Origin: Streptomyces sp. JB150
GTDB lineage: Bacteria; Actinomycetota; Actinomycetes; Streptomycetales; Streptomycetaceae
Assembly (NCBI RefSeq): GCF_011193355.1
Contig: NZ_CP049780.1
Span: 5,848,445 to 5,912,444 of the forward strand
Reading direction: 5' to 3'
DNA: 64,000 bases
Shown: positions 1 to 8,700 of the stretch, piece by piece
Layout of the letters: each line of letters begins with the position of its first letter
Numbering within the stretch: position 1 is the first letter of the stretch
Notes under the pieces: model-generated
The model's database searches: none
Seen by the model: only the letters and a program-made list of their open reading frames with translations
Told to the model about the DNA's origin: nothing
Program-made: the position numbers and the translations under genes

Positions 1-1321
1 CCGCGGTGGTGGCGAGCCCGGTGAGCAGACCGAGCCAGACGCCGAGGGTGTCCAGGCCCGCCGCGAAGCCCAGCAGCGCGGCGGCGGGCAGCCCGACCAG
101 CCAGTAGCCGACCAGGGTGACCCGGAAGCCGCCCTTGGTGTCGTCCAGGCCGCGCAGCAGCCCCACCCCGATGTTCTGCGCGCAGTCGAAGAACTGGAGC
201 ACCGCCGCCACCAGCAGCAGCTGCGTCGCGATGTCCACCGCCCGCACCTCGCCGGACTCGAAGAACGGGGCCAGCACCAGCTTCGGCACGGTCAGGTAGA
301 CGAGTCCGACCACCGCCATCACCCCCGCCGCGCACGCCAGCGCGGTGTGCTGGAGCCGCCGCGCCGCCGCCGTGTTGCCGAGGGCCAGTTCGCGGCTGAC
401 GCCGATCGACGCCGCGTGCGAGAGGCCGACGGCGATCTGGAACACGATGTAGACCAGCTGGTTGACGGCCGTGTGGGCGGCCAGCGCGGCCGGCCCGAAG
501 CTGCCCACCAGCAGCGCGACGACGGAGAAGAACCCCGCCTCCGAGCCGTACGTCGCGGCGATCGGCGTACCGAGCGCGGTCAGCCGGCGCAGCGTCGCCG
601 GGCGGGTCTTCCAGATGCTCAGCGACAGCACCGGCGCGAGCTGCGGATCGCGCCGGGCCGACAGGTAGAGGGCCAGGAACGACAGGGCGTACACCGAGGT
701 CGTGGCCAGGCCGATGCCGGGCAGGCCGAGCTTCGGGAAGAACCAGGTGCCGTGGATGAACACCCAGTTCAGACCCGCGTTGACGGCGATCGAGGCGATC
801 GTGATGCGCAGCAGCGCCTGCGGGCGGCGCATGCCGACGGTGAACTGCCGGATCGCCTGGAACCACAGGCAGGGCAGCAGCCCCGGCGCCATCGCGTAGA
901 GCACCGGCTTCGCCGCGTCGACCACGTCCGGGTCCTGACCGAGCCAGACCACGGCGTGCCCGATCAGGATCATCAGGACGGCACCGGCGAGCCCGGCCAG
1001 GGTGGACAGCAGCAGGCTCGCCCGGACCAGGTCGCGGACGTCCTCCCGCGCCGCCTCGGAGCCGTCCTGCTCGCCGCGCGCGTCCGCCGCGGCGACCTGG
1101 TTGCCGACGGCGGTCACCAGACCGACGCCCATGGTGCGCAGCTGATTGAAGATCACCATCGCCAGACCGCCGGCCGCCAGGGCCTCGGTGCCGATCAGGC
1201 CCATCATGACGGTGTCGGTGGTGGTCAGCGCGACCTGCGCGAGCTGGGTCAGCGCGAGCGGCACCGCCAGCGTGGCGAGGGCGCGGCTGTCGGTGAGCAG
1301 ACGGGTCAGGGCGGGAGGCAT
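1..1321 (-). CDS. MATE family efflux transporter (3' end outside the window)
   Basis: Multidrug-and-toxin-extrusion family exporter; it would move a small molecule outwards across the membrane using a Na+ or H+ gradient. About 440 residues are visible and the C-terminus runs off the left edge. The product is hydrophobic throughout, with two MatE-type halves; the N-terminal half opens with the family-like run LALTQLAQVALTTTDTVMMG, and the second half carries the equivalent GFFSVVALLVGSFGPAALAAHT region. The ATG is chosen because GGAG sits about 5 nt upstream. The gene is the last visible member of the leftward operon, 77 bp after the SbnA-like gene, so export of the compound made by that operon is the natural inference. 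It could instead be a general drug exporter. Confidence 0.9.
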   Translation of the reverse strand, partial: MPPALTRLLTDSRALATLAVPLALTQLAQVALTTTDTVMMGLIGTEALAAGGLAMVIFNQLRTMGVGLVTAVGNQVAAADARGEQDGSEAAREDVRDLVRASLLLSTLAGLAGAVLMILIGHAVVWLGQDPDVVDAAKPVLYAMAPGLLPCLWFQAIRQFTVGMRRPQALLRITIASIAVNAGLNWVFIHGTWFFPKLGLPGIGLATTSVYALSFLALYLSARRDPQLAPVLSLSIWKTRPATLRRLTALGTPIAATYGSEAGFFSVVALLVGSFGPAALAAHTAVNQLVYIVFQIAVGLSHAASIGVSRELALGNTAAARRLQHTALACAAGVMAVVGLVYLTVPKLVLAPFFESGEVRAVDIATQLLLVAAVLQFFDCAQNIGVGLLRGLDDTKGGFRVTLVGYWLVGLPAAALLGFAAGLDTLGVWLGLLTGLATTA

Positions 1322-1398
1322 CGGATCTCCGCGAACTTCCTCTGGTCGTGGGGGAGTCGAGTGTGGCGGCGTCGGGCGTGGCGGCGGGCGTGGGCGGG

Positions 1399-2511
1399 TC
1401 AGGCGTGGCGGAGTTTGGTCAGCAGCGCGTCGACCTCGCGCTCCACATCGCGGTCGACGAGGTCGCGCGCGGCCATCCAGTCGTCGTCGAACACCGTGTC
1501 CAGGTACTTCTCCCCGCCGTCGTTGACGAGCGCGACCATAGTCGTTCCCGGCGGCTGTGAGGAGAGCCGGGCCAGCGCCTCGTACACCACCCCGCCCGCC
1601 GAGCCGCCGATCAGCAGCCCGGTGCGGCGGGCGACGACCCGGCAGGTGGCGAACGCCTCCACGTCACCGACCTTGACCCCCTCGTCGAGCAGGTCGTAGT
1701 CGACCATCGCGCCGATGGCGGCGCCCTCGGGGGTGCCGGTGCCGGACTGGTAGTAGTCGTGCGCCGGCGGCCCGAACGCGATCGACCCCTTCGGCTCGAC
1801 CCCGACGATCCGCACCCCGGGCACCGTCCTGCGCAGCTCGCCGCCGGTCCCGAACAGGCCGCCGCCGGTGCCGACGGCGCCGATCAGGACGTCGATACGG
1901 CCGTCCAGGGCGGCGTGCAGCTCATGGGCGACGGGCCGGTAACCGTCGCCGTTGGCCGGGTTGTTGTGCTGCTCGGTGAAGTAGGCGCCCGGCGACTCGG
2001 CGGCCAGCCTCTCGGCGAACTCCTCCCGGGCGGCGGTGGCCAGCTCCTCGTCGCCCTCGTCGGCGACGTAGACGAGTTCGGCGCCCAGCGCCTTCATCGC
2101 GCGCAGCTTGTCGGCGGCGGCGTGGTGGTCGACGACGGCGGTGAAGGTGTAGCCGCGCTCGGCGGCGACCACGGCGAGGCCCAGCCCGGTGTTCCCGGAG
2201 GTCGACTCGACGATCCGGCCGCCGGGGGGCAGCAGCCCGCGCTCCTCCGCGTCGAGGACCATCTGCCGGGCCATGCGTATCTTCGCGGTGCCGGTGGGAT
2301 TGAACTGCTCCAGTTTCAGCAGCAGCCGGCTGCCGTCCTGGGTGCGGCACAGCTCGAACAGGGGCGTGGCGCCGATGAGTTCGGTGACCCGGCGGACGAT
2401 CGGCGGACGGTGGAGGGCGTAGCCGGGGGTATGGACGGGGGCGGCGGCGGGCGTGGACTCCGGGGCGCGGTCCAGGGCATGGCCGGGGGCGCGGTCCAGG
2501 GTGTGGTCCAT
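1399..2511 (-). CDS. SbnA-like PLP-dependent synthase (cysteine synthase fold; diaminopropionate-type chemistry)
   Basis: 370 aa, PLP fold type II. Visible motifs are the Schiff-base lysine K77 in NPTGTAKIRM, the substrate loop STSGNTG at about 103-109, the phosphate-binding GTGGG at 214-218, and a C-terminal NDGGEKYLDTVFDDDWM that parallels the end of staphylococcal SbnA. SbnA joins O-phospho-L-serine to L-glutamate in 2,3-diaminopropionate synthesis; here the amine donor is unknown. The residue after the PLP lysine is Ile where the family usually has Asp (KDR). The first ~35 residues are a low-complexity extension with a duplicated LDRAP, encoded by a direct DNA repeat; no later start was found. 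It lies 12 nt behind the decarboxylase gene, so it belongs to the same operon. A plain cysteine synthase is less likely given its neighbours. Confidence 0.85.
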   Translation of the reverse strand: MDHTLDRAPGHALDRAPESTPAAAPVHTPGYALHRPPIVRRVTELIGATPLFELCRTQDGSRLLLKLEQFNPTGTAKIRMARQMVLDAEERGLLPPGGRIVESTSGNTGLGLAVVAAERGYTFTAVVDHHAAADKLRAMKALGAELVYVADEGDEELATAAREEFAERLAAESPGAYFTEQHNNPANGDGYRPVAHELHAALDGRIDVLIGAVGTGGGLFGTGGELRRTVPGVRIVGVEPKGSIAFGPPAHDYYQSGTGTPEGAAIGAMVDYDLLDEGVKVGDVEAFATCRVVARRTGLLIGGSAGGVVYEALARLSSQPPGTTMVALVNDGGEKYLDTVFDDDWMAARDLVDRDVEREVDALLTKLRHA

Positions 2512-2523
2512 GGTGGGAACTCC

Positions 2524-3897
2524 CTACGGGTGGCGGTCGAGACGCCAGCGGGGACGGGCGGCGGGATCGGCGGAGCCGGGGGCGGGTTCGACGACGACCT
2601 TCGGCGGCAGCGGCAGCTCGTGGAAGGGCGACTCGTTGGAGTCCATCTGGTAGCCCGCCGTGTTGAGGTAGACCAGCAGGTCGCCCACGGCCGGCCGGTG
2701 CGGGAACGGCACCCGCCGCCAGGTGAGCATGTCGGACTCCAGGCAGGTCGCGGCGCCGACGCAGGCCTCGTGGGTGCCCTCGGGGGACGGCACGCGCGGC
2801 ACCAGCACCGGGTCCGGCAGGAACTCGCTCTCGAACCACTGCTCGGACAGGCTGAGGCTGCTGCCGTCCACGGTGAGGATCGCGTACCCGTCGCGCTCCT
2901 TGACGCCCTGGATCCGGAAGACCGTGCACCCGGCCTGGTCCAGCAGTGCCCGGCCCGGCTCCACCAGCAGCGTCACCCCGGCCGCGCGCAGCAGCGCGGC
3001 CAGCGGGTCGGCCTCACCGGCGGGCACCGCCGCGAGGATCGCGCGCAGCGCGCCGGCCCCGGCGACGGGGGAGTGGTACGGGTAGAAGCCACCGGAGAAG
3101 GTCTTGCGCGCGTGGTAGTGCTCGGGCCGCTGCTCCTCGGTGAACCGGCGCCAGTCGTCGCCGTCGGCGTAGTCGACCGGGAAGCCGCCGCCGATGCTGA
3201 TCCGGTCGGCGCGCAGCCCCAGGGTGCGGGCGTGCCGGCACAGCCGCACCAGTTCCCCGGCGAGGTCGGCGCGCGCCGGGAGGTCGTAGCCGGACAGATG
3301 GAAGCTGAAGCCCTCCAGTACCAGCGGCGCGTCGGCGCAGCGGCGCAGCGCGGCCTCCAGTTCCTCCGCGTCCATGCCGAACCGGCTGTGCGGCTGGGCG
3401 GGCGGCAGCCGCCGCAGCAACACCCGCGCGGTGCGGCCCAGTCCGGCCGCCGCGTGGGCGATCCGGTCCAGCTCGTCGAGGGCGTCGACGGCGACGAGCG
3501 CGCCCTGGAGCACGGCGACCCGCAGCAGGTCGTCCGCCTTGGCGGGCCCGGTCACCACCACGTCGGGCGCGGGCACCCCGCAGGCCAGGGTCTCGCGCAG
3601 CTCCCCGAGGCTGGCCACGTCGACGCCGAGGCCCAGCACGGCGGCCCGCTCGGTGTACAGAGCGGCCTTGTTGGCCTTCTTGGCGTAGTAGACCCGCCCG
3701 GCGACGCCCGCCTCGGCGAACGCGTCCCGGAAGGCGGCCGCGTTGGCGTCGAAGGGGCCGGGGAACAGCACGTGGTACGGCCCGCCGAGGCCATGGCTCA
3801 GCTCGTGCAGCAGCGGCCCGGCGGCGAGCAGTGCCCGCGTCTCGGGTGCCTGCCGGGCGGGCAGCGAGGGCACGGCGGGAGCGGTCACTGCGGTCAC
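2524..3897 (-). CDS. PLP fold-III amino acid decarboxylase (Orn/DAP/Arg decarboxylase 2 family, SbnH-like)
   Basis: 457 aa. The alanine-racemase-like barrel carries the PLP lysine in VYYAKKANKA (residue ~74), a Gly-rich IGGGFPVDY phosphate loop, EPGR, and the C-terminal active-site cysteine in GAATCLESDML. The family removes alpha-carboxylates from diamino acids or their conjugates. In staphyloferrin B synthesis SbnH decarboxylates a diaminopropionate conjugate to leave an ethylenediamine unit, and the same role is plausible here beside SbnA- and SbnB-like genes. The GTG start is chosen because it gives a GTGA overlap with the stop of the upstream dehydrogenase gene; another GTG lies 6 nt further out. 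Diaminopimelate decarboxylase (lysA) is unlikely in this context. Confidence 0.85.
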   Translation of the reverse strand: MTAVTAPAVPSLPARQAPETRALLAAGPLLHELSHGLGGPYHVLFPGPFDANAAAFRDAFAEAGVAGRVYYAKKANKAALYTERAAVLGLGVDVASLGELRETLACGVPAPDVVVTGPAKADDLLRVAVLQGALVAVDALDELDRIAHAAAGLGRTARVLLRRLPPAQPHSRFGMDAEELEAALRRCADAPLVLEGFSFHLSGYDLPARADLAGELVRLCRHARTLGLRADRISIGGGFPVDYADGDDWRRFTEEQRPEHYHARKTFSGGFYPYHSPVAGAGALRAILAAVPAGEADPLAALLRAAGVTLLVEPGRALLDQAGCTVFRIQGVKERDGYAILTVDGSSLSLSEQWFESEFLPDPVLVPRVPSPEGTHEACVGAATCLESDMLTWRRVPFPHRPAVGDLLVYLNTAGYQMDSNESPFHELPLPPKVVVEPAPGSADPAARPRWRLDRHP

Positions 3898-4892
3898 TGC
3901 CACAGCGGCACCACCGTGCCGAGCCCCTGGGCGAGGGCGAGTTCGGCGAAGCGGTGGCCGAGCGCGATGTCGGTGACGACCAGCCCGCTGTTGTAGGCGA
4001 AGATCCGCTGCCCGGGATCGGTGCGCCCGGCCGCCCGGCCGGCGAGCACGTCGGGGAACTCGGCATCCACGTCGCGCAGTTCGCCGCTGTCGTCGGCCAT
4101 GTCGGTGCCGGTGACCCGCATCTGGGCGGCGCTGGTGGCGATCACCCGGTCGGCGCGGTGCAGGGTGGACGGTGCGATGCCGTAGCCGACGAGCACGGAC
4201 AGCGCGGCGGGCTTGAGCCAGTCGGCGTCGACGGAGGCGGGCGTGTGGGGTCCGGCGGTGGCCAGGACGATGTCGGCGTCCTCGGCGGCGGCGCGCAGAT
4301 CGGTGACGATCTCCGGCTCGCGTCCGGGGAAGTGGGCGTGCAGCTGCTCGCGCACCGCGCGTATGCCGTCCGGGTGGGTGCCGAAGACCATCAGCCGCTC
4401 CAGCCGCGGCATGGTCGTCAGCAGGAAGGGCAGGGCGAGCCGGCCCTGGGTGCCGGTGCCGATGACGAGCGCGCTGCGGGCGCCGGGCGCGGCCAGTTCG
4501 CGGGCGAGGAGCGCGGAGACCGCGGGGGTGCGCAGGGCGCCGACGCGGCCGCAGTCCATCATCGCGACCGGCAGTCCGGTGGCGTCGTCGTAGAGGGTGA
4601 GGGTCGTGTAGTAGTGCTGCTTGTCGCGGTCCTCGTGCAGGCCGTACTTGTACGACGTCTTGACGGCGACGACCCCGCGCTCCCCGTCCCGGCCGAGCAT
4701 CGCGTACGCCACCGAGTGGCCGTCCTCTGGTTTCACGGTGAGCTTGCGCGGATTGTCGGAGCGGCCCGCGGCCAGGGTGCCGTAGGCCTGCTCCACCACG
4801 GCGACGACATCGGCGAGGGTGATCTCGATGCCGGCGACGTCACTGGTGCTGAGGATGCGCAGGGTGGTGTCCGAAGCGTGGGTGGCGGTCAT
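3894..4892 (-). CDS. SbnB-like NAD(P)-dependent dehydrogenase (ornithine cyclodeaminase / mu-crystallin family)
   Basis: 332 aa. A Rossmann nucleotide-binding loop GTGTQGR is at about 145-151, preceded by the family-typical GALRTPAVSALLAREL helix and the VAVKTSYKYG substrate region. SbnB oxidatively splits the SbnA product into diaminopropionate and 2-oxoglutarate; other relatives are opine-type reductases or ornithine cyclodeaminases. Because an SbnA-like gene lies two genes away, I infer the SbnB-type reaction, or a reductive opine-forming variant. It overlaps both neighbours by 4 bp (ATGA with the dioxygenase, GTGA with the decarboxylase), so translation is coupled. The substrate cannot be read from sequence alone. 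Confidence 0.85.
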   Translation of the reverse strand: MTATHASDTTLRILSTSDVAGIEITLADVVAVVEQAYGTLAAGRSDNPRKLTVKPEDGHSVAYAMLGRDGERGVVAVKTSYKYGLHEDRDKQHYYTTLTLYDDATGLPVAMMDCGRVGALRTPAVSALLARELAAPGARSALVIGTGTQGRLALPFLLTTMPRLERLMVFGTHPDGIRAVREQLHAHFPGREPEIVTDLRAAAEDADIVLATAGPHTPASVDADWLKPAALSVLVGYGIAPSTLHRADRVIATSAAQMRVTGTDMADDSGELRDVDAEFPDVLAGRAAGRTDPGQRIFAYNSGLVVTDIALGHRFAELALAQGLGTVVPLWQ

Positions 4893-5881
4893 GCGTCGTA
4901 AGCCTCCAGAACCTTCTGTCCGTAGCCGTGTTCGAAGCGTTCCGCCGGGGGGCGGGTACGACGCCCCGGAACGCGCACGGAGGAACGTTTCAGCCAGCGG
5001 TCCGTGCCGTCGTAGCGGGCCGTGAAGGGGACCCGGCCGTGCACCACGAGGTCGTTGTCCACGACCAGGACCTGGCCGGGCTCCAGGCTGACCGCGGTGG
5101 CGACCCGGGACAGCTCGTCCGTCAGCCGCTCGTAGGCGGCGCGGTGCGCGGTGCCGGCCCGCTCCAGCGGGGTGTAGGCGGGGTCGAAGCGCAGGGTGAG
5201 GCCGTCCGGCGACTGCCACAGCGTCGGCACGGGCTGCGGGTCACCGGCGTGGCCGCGCGCCTCGGCGTAGGCGTCGTCGGGCAGGATCGGCAGCTCCGGG
5301 CGGGACAGCAGCCCTAAGTCGTCACCGGACAGCCGGACCCGGCGCACGCTCGCGGCCGTGGTGGCCACCGCGTCCGGGTTGCGCAGGCAGGACAGCAGCA
5401 GCAGATGGGCGCGGCCGGGGTGGAAGGCGTCCTCGGTGTGCGGGCTGAGCAGCACGGTGCTGCTGGCGCCGGTCTGCTCCTCCTCGTGGCCGGGCGAGGG
5501 CACGATGTCGTGCACGAACCGGCCCTCCTGCTGGCCCTCCCAGGCGAGGGGGACGCCCATCACCGCGGAGAGCAGCAGCAGTTCGACGTCGTGCACCACG
5601 CCCGCGCCGCCGGCGCTCGACCAGTGGGCGGGCGTCGGGCCGAGCGCGCGGTCGTCGACCTCCAGGCCGGCCAGGACGAACAGTCCGTCGGGGGTGCCGG
5701 CGGGGCGGCAGGCGTCCCGGATGCCGTCGCTCAACGCGGCTGTCGCGTAGGGGAGTTCGGCGAGCAGGTCGAGGTCGGCGGAGGTGCCGGAGAAGTGGTG
5801 CAGCAGGGTCTCGGCGGCGGTGCGCAGTTCCGCCGCCTGGTCGGGTGTGAGGGTTCGTACGGGCAAGGCTCCCGTGGGCAT
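4889..5881 (-). CDS. Fe(II)/2-oxoglutarate dioxygenase, arginine/asparagine beta-hydroxylase type (VioC/AsnO-like)
   Basis: 330 aa of the clavaminate synthase-like TauD superfamily. The metal triad reads as H148 and E150 in SPHTEDAFHP (HxE rather than HxD, as in VioC) with distal H281 in VVHGRVPF, and an Arg in WLKRSSVR for 2-oxoglutarate. Family members beta-hydroxylate free Arg, Asn or similar amino acids for peptide natural products. It is the first gene of the leftward operon; its ATG is about 135 nt downstream of a -10 TATGTT whose -35 overlaps an iron box. The ribosome site is weak. With the SbnA/SbnB/decarboxylase set it suggests a hydroxyamino acid, perhaps hydroxyarginine, built into a metal chelator. 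An Fe(II)-dependent enzyme inside an iron-starvation operon is noteworthy. Confidence 0.85.
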   Translation of the reverse strand: MPTGALPVRTLTPDQAAELRTAAETLLHHFSGTSADLDLLAELPYATAALSDGIRDACRPAGTPDGLFVLAGLEVDDRALGPTPAHWSSAGGAGVVHDVELLLLSAVMGVPLAWEGQQEGRFVHDIVPSPGHEEEQTGASSTVLLSPHTEDAFHPGRAHLLLLSCLRNPDAVATTAASVRRVRLSGDDLGLLSRPELPILPDDAYAEARGHAGDPQPVPTLWQSPDGLTLRFDPAYTPLERAGTAHRAAYERLTDELSRVATAVSLEPGQVLVVDNDLVVHGRVPFTARYDGTDRWLKRSSVRVPGRRTRPPAERFEHGYGQKVLEAYDA

Positions 5882-6016
5882 GGTGAGTTGTCCGTTCCGG
5901 AGGCTGAGGGCGTTTCCGTGGCGCTGTTTCGGACAGCGCTTTCCGATGGCGAACGGGCTCTTGCGGTGGCCTTCCAGGGCTTGTCACGGTCCGTAGCCGC
6001 TTGGTGGCCGTCGAGA

Positions 6017-6045
6017 AACATAGCCAACACATAAGGTGTAGGCAA
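6017..6045 (-). promoter_or_regulatory. Promoter of the leftward metallophore operon
   Basis: On the minus strand TTGCCT (6045-6040) is followed after 17 bp by TATGTT (6022-6017). The -35 lies inside the first iron box, so a bound repressor would exclude RNA polymerase. Read by eye only; no start site is known. Confidence 0.5.
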
Positions 6046-6056
6046 GGCTTACCTAA
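6038..6056. promoter_or_regulatory. Iron box 1 (DmdR1/IdeR-type operator)
   Basis: GTAGGCAAGGCTTACCTAA matches 15 of 19 positions of the DtxR/IdeR consensus TTAGGTTAGSCTAACCTAA. It overlaps the leftward -35 and lies between the two divergent arms. DmdR1 is the Streptomyces DtxR-family iron repressor. Confidence 0.75.
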
Positions 6057-6101
6057 GCTTGTTCAATGTCACGCCGTGCGCCCTTGTGCGCCCCCCGCAG
6101 G

Positions 6102-6120
6102 GCAGGGTAGGCAAACCTCA
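6102..6120. promoter_or_regulatory. Iron box 2 (DmdR1/IdeR-type operator)
   Basis: GCAGGGTAGGCAAACCTCA matches about 14 of 19 positions of the same consensus and lies 35-53 bp before the binding-protein start. It probably controls the rightward ABC importer operon. A second box in one 273-bp divergent spacer strengthens the iron-control reading. Confidence 0.6.
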
Positions 6121-6154
6121 GCAAGTGGCCCACCGGGTGAAATCGAGGACGAAC

Positions 6155-7708
6155 GTGGATCTGACGAGACGTCAACTGTTGTGCACGGGCGGCGCCTTGA
6201 CCGCCACCGCGCTGCTCGGCGGCTGCGGGGACGGCAGTGACGACGACACCGCCGGGTCCCCCGGCGCCGGAACGAAGCCCCGCCGCGGCGGCACCCTGCG
6301 GGTCGGCGCCCTCGGCCGCGCGGGCGCCATCACCCGCGACCCGCACGGCACCCAGGCCAACGAGAGCGACTACCTGATCCTCAGCCTCGTATACGACACC
6401 CTCACCGTGCCCGGCACCAAGCCGAACACCGTGCCCCGGCTCGCCGCCGCATGGCAGCCCTCCGACGATCTGAAGACCTGGCGATTCACACTCGCCAAGG
6501 GTGCCGCCTTCCACGACGGCACCCCCGTCACCGCCGCCGACGTCGTGTTCTCGCTGCGCCGGCTGCGCGCCACCCCCTCCGGTGCCTCCCGGCTCCCCGG
6601 CATCCAGGCGAAGAACATCACCGCCGACGGCGACGGCACCGTCGTCCTCGTCTCCGACTACCCCAACGCCGAACTGCCCCAGCTCACCCGGCTCACCACC
6701 TTCGTCATACCCGAGGGCACCACCGACAAGGACATAGCCAAGGCTCCCGGAACCGGCCCCTTCACGCTCGACTGGTTCCGCGGCGGCAACGCCCGCCTCG
6801 TCCGCAACGACACCTGGTACGGCGGCGACGTCCACCTCGACGCCATCGAGGTGAAGATCTTCGAATCCCCCCAGGCGATGGCGAACGCCCTGCTCTCCGG
6901 GCAGATCGACCTCGCCTCCAACGTCGGCGCCGTCGCCGCCCGCACCGCCGCGAACCGGGGGGACATCCGGACCGTCCGCCGGCCCAACGACATGGCCATG
7001 CCCCTCGTGATGCGCACCGCCGACGGCCCCTTCGCCGACCCGAGGGTCCGCGAGGCCCTGCGGCTCGCCGTCGACCGCGAGGCCATGGTCAAGCAGGTCC
7101 TCTCCGGCTACGGCAGCGTCGCCAACGACATCCTCGGCACCGGCGACCCCGCCTACGCCAAGGACATCCCCCAGCGCACCCGCGACCTGGCCCGGGCCAA
7201 GCGGCTGCTGAAGGAAGCCGGCTTCGACACCTCCAGGACCTACGAACTGCTCACCACCGAGGACATCTCCGGACTCGCCGAATCCGCCACCCTCTTCGCC
7301 TCCCAGGTCCGCGAGGCAGGCGTCAGGATCAAGGTGGTCAAGCAGGAGTCCGCCGTCTTCTGGGACAAGACCTGGCTCAAGGGCGACCTCTACACCACCT
7401 ACTGGGGCACCAACGACTCCGTCGTGTTCTTCGCCAGCAAGACCATGGTCTCCGACAGCGGCCAGAACGAGGCCGGCTGGCAGGACGAGGAGTTCGACAC
7501 CGCCTACGAGAAGGCGATGGCCACCGCCGACGCCACCGCCCGCGCCCGGCAGCTGCGCGAACTCCAGCAGATCCAGCACGAACGCTCCGGCTACCTGCTG
7601 TGGGGCATGGCCGACGGCATCGACCTCGCCGCACCCGCCGTCCAGGGGCTGCCCAAGCTGCCCGGCTACGGACGCGTCCAGCTCGAGCGGGCATGGCTGG
7701 CCCGTTGA
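6155..7708 (+). CDS. ABC importer solute-binding lipoprotein, peptide/nickel (SBP_bac_5) type
   Basis: 517 aa. The N-terminus DLTRRQLLCTGGAL has a twin-arginine RRQLL and a lipobox ending LLGGC, so export through Tat and lipid anchoring is likely. The body follows cluster-C binding proteins (GGTLRVG, then FTLAKGAAFHDGTPVTAADVV, and later FADPRVREALRLAVDREAM). These bind oligopeptides, nickel or opine-type metallophores. GTG at 6155 is chosen over an in-frame start at 6059 because GAGG stands 6 nt before it and the signal peptide begins there. It heads the rightward operon behind two iron boxes, so I infer uptake of the ferric or other metal chelate made by the divergent operon. Confidence 0.88.
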   Translation: MDLTRRQLLCTGGALTATALLGGCGDGSDDDTAGSPGAGTKPRRGGTLRVGALGRAGAITRDPHGTQANESDYLILSLVYDTLTVPGTKPNTVPRLAAAWQPSDDLKTWRFTLAKGAAFHDGTPVTAADVVFSLRRLRATPSGASRLPGIQAKNITADGDGTVVLVSDYPNAELPQLTRLTTFVIPEGTTDKDIAKAPGTGPFTLDWFRGGNARLVRNDTWYGGDVHLDAIEVKIFESPQAMANALLSGQIDLASNVGAVAARTAANRGDIRTVRRPNDMAMPLVMRTADGPFADPRVREALRLAVDREAMVKQVLSGYGSVANDILGTGDPAYAKDIPQRTRDLARAKRLLKEAGFDTSRTYELLTTEDISGLAESATLFASQVREAGVRIKVVKQESAVFWDKTWLKGDLYTTYWGTNDSVVFFASKTMVSDSGQNEAGWQDEEFDTAYEKAMATADATARARQLRELQQIQHERSGYLLWGMADGIDLAAPAVQGLPKLPGYGRVQLERAWLAR

Positions 7709-8700
7709 CGACCGACACCGCCGCGCCGCCCCGCACGACCGGGCCGGCGCGGCACCCCGCCGTATCCGCGCTCCTCGCCACCGGGGCCCTGCTGCTCAAA
7801 CGCGCCGCGCTGCTCGCCCTGCTGCTCGCCCTCGTCTTCTGCGCCGTCGAGCTGCTGCCCGGCGACGCCGCCAACGCCACCTCCGAGCGCGGCGAGAGCG
7901 CCGCCGACATCGACCGCCGCCGCGCACTGCTCGGCCTCGACCGGCCGGTCCTCGAACGCTTCTGGGACTGGATGTCGGGCCTGCCCACCGGCGACCTCGG
8001 CACCTCCGCCCGCGGCGAGCCGGTCACCGACCTGCTCTCCACCGCGTTCCCCAACACCCTGCTCCTCGGCGGCATCGCCCTGCTGCTCACCGCCACCCTC
8101 TCGCTCACCCTCGGCTGCTGGGCCGCGCTCCGGCCCGGCGGACGCACCGACCGCGCCGTGTCCGGCACCGCCACCGCCGTCCTCGCCCTGCCCGAGTTCG
8201 TGGTGGCCGTGGCCCTCGTCCTGGTGCTCTCGCTGTGGACCGGCTGGCTTCCCGCCGTCACCCTCACCGACGTCGACGGAACCCCCGACTCCTGGACCAT
8301 GCTCGTCCTGCCCGCCCTCGCCCTGACCATCCCGCAGACCGGCTGGAACGTCCGCATCGTGCGGGCCGCGCTCGCCGACGAGGCCCGCGCCCCGCACGTG
8401 GAGACCGCCGTCCTCGACGGCCTCCCGCCGCACCGCGTCCTCACCCACCACGTCCTGCCCGGCGCCCTGCCCACCATCGCGGCCGGCCTCGCCACCTCCA
8501 CCGGCATGCTGCTCGGCGGCGCCGTCGTCGTCGAGACCATCTTCAACTACCCCGGCATCGGCTCCGTCCTGGCCTCCGCCGTCACCGACCGCGACAGCCC
8601 CGTCATCGCCGGGGTCACCGCCCTCGCCGGCGCGGTCATCACCGTCGTACTCCTCCTGGCCGACCTGGTACGGGACCTGATGGCGGGAGGCCGCCGATGA
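7693..8700 (+). CDS. ABC importer permease, DppB/OppB/NikB type
   Basis: 335 aa with an N-terminal membrane helix, the conserved periplasmic ELLPGDAANA segment followed by LLGLDRPVLERFWDWMSGL, then five further helices and the EAA loop ETAVLDGLPPHRVLTHHVLPGA that docks on the ATPase. This is the architecture of the first permease of peptide/nickel importers. The ATG overlaps the end of the binding-protein gene by 16 bp; a TTG at 7705 giving a 4-bp overlap is an alternative start. It is coupled downstream by an ATGA overlap. Role: one half of the membrane channel for the substrate of the preceding binding protein. Confidence 0.88.
   Translation: MAGPLTTDTAAPPRTTGPARHPAVSALLATGALLLKRAALLALLLALVFCAVELLPGDAANATSERGESAADIDRRRALLGLDRPVLERFWDWMSGLPTGDLGTSARGEPVTDLLSTAFPNTLLLGGIALLLTATLSLTLGCWAALRPGGRTDRAVSGTATAVLALPEFVVAVALVLVLSLWTGWLPAVTLTDVDGTPDSWTMLVLPALALTIPQTGWNVRIVRAALADEARAPHVETAVLDGLPPHRVLTHHVLPGALPTIAAGLATSTGMLLGGAVVVETIFNYPGIGSVLASAVTDRDSPVIAGVTALAGAVITVVLLLADLVRDLMAGGRR

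Noticed and set aside
1399..5881. Staphyloferrin B-type siderophore cluster
   Set aside because: No IucA/IucC-type synthetase or citrate synthase gene is visible, and the hydroxylase and Opp-type importer do not belong to that pathway.
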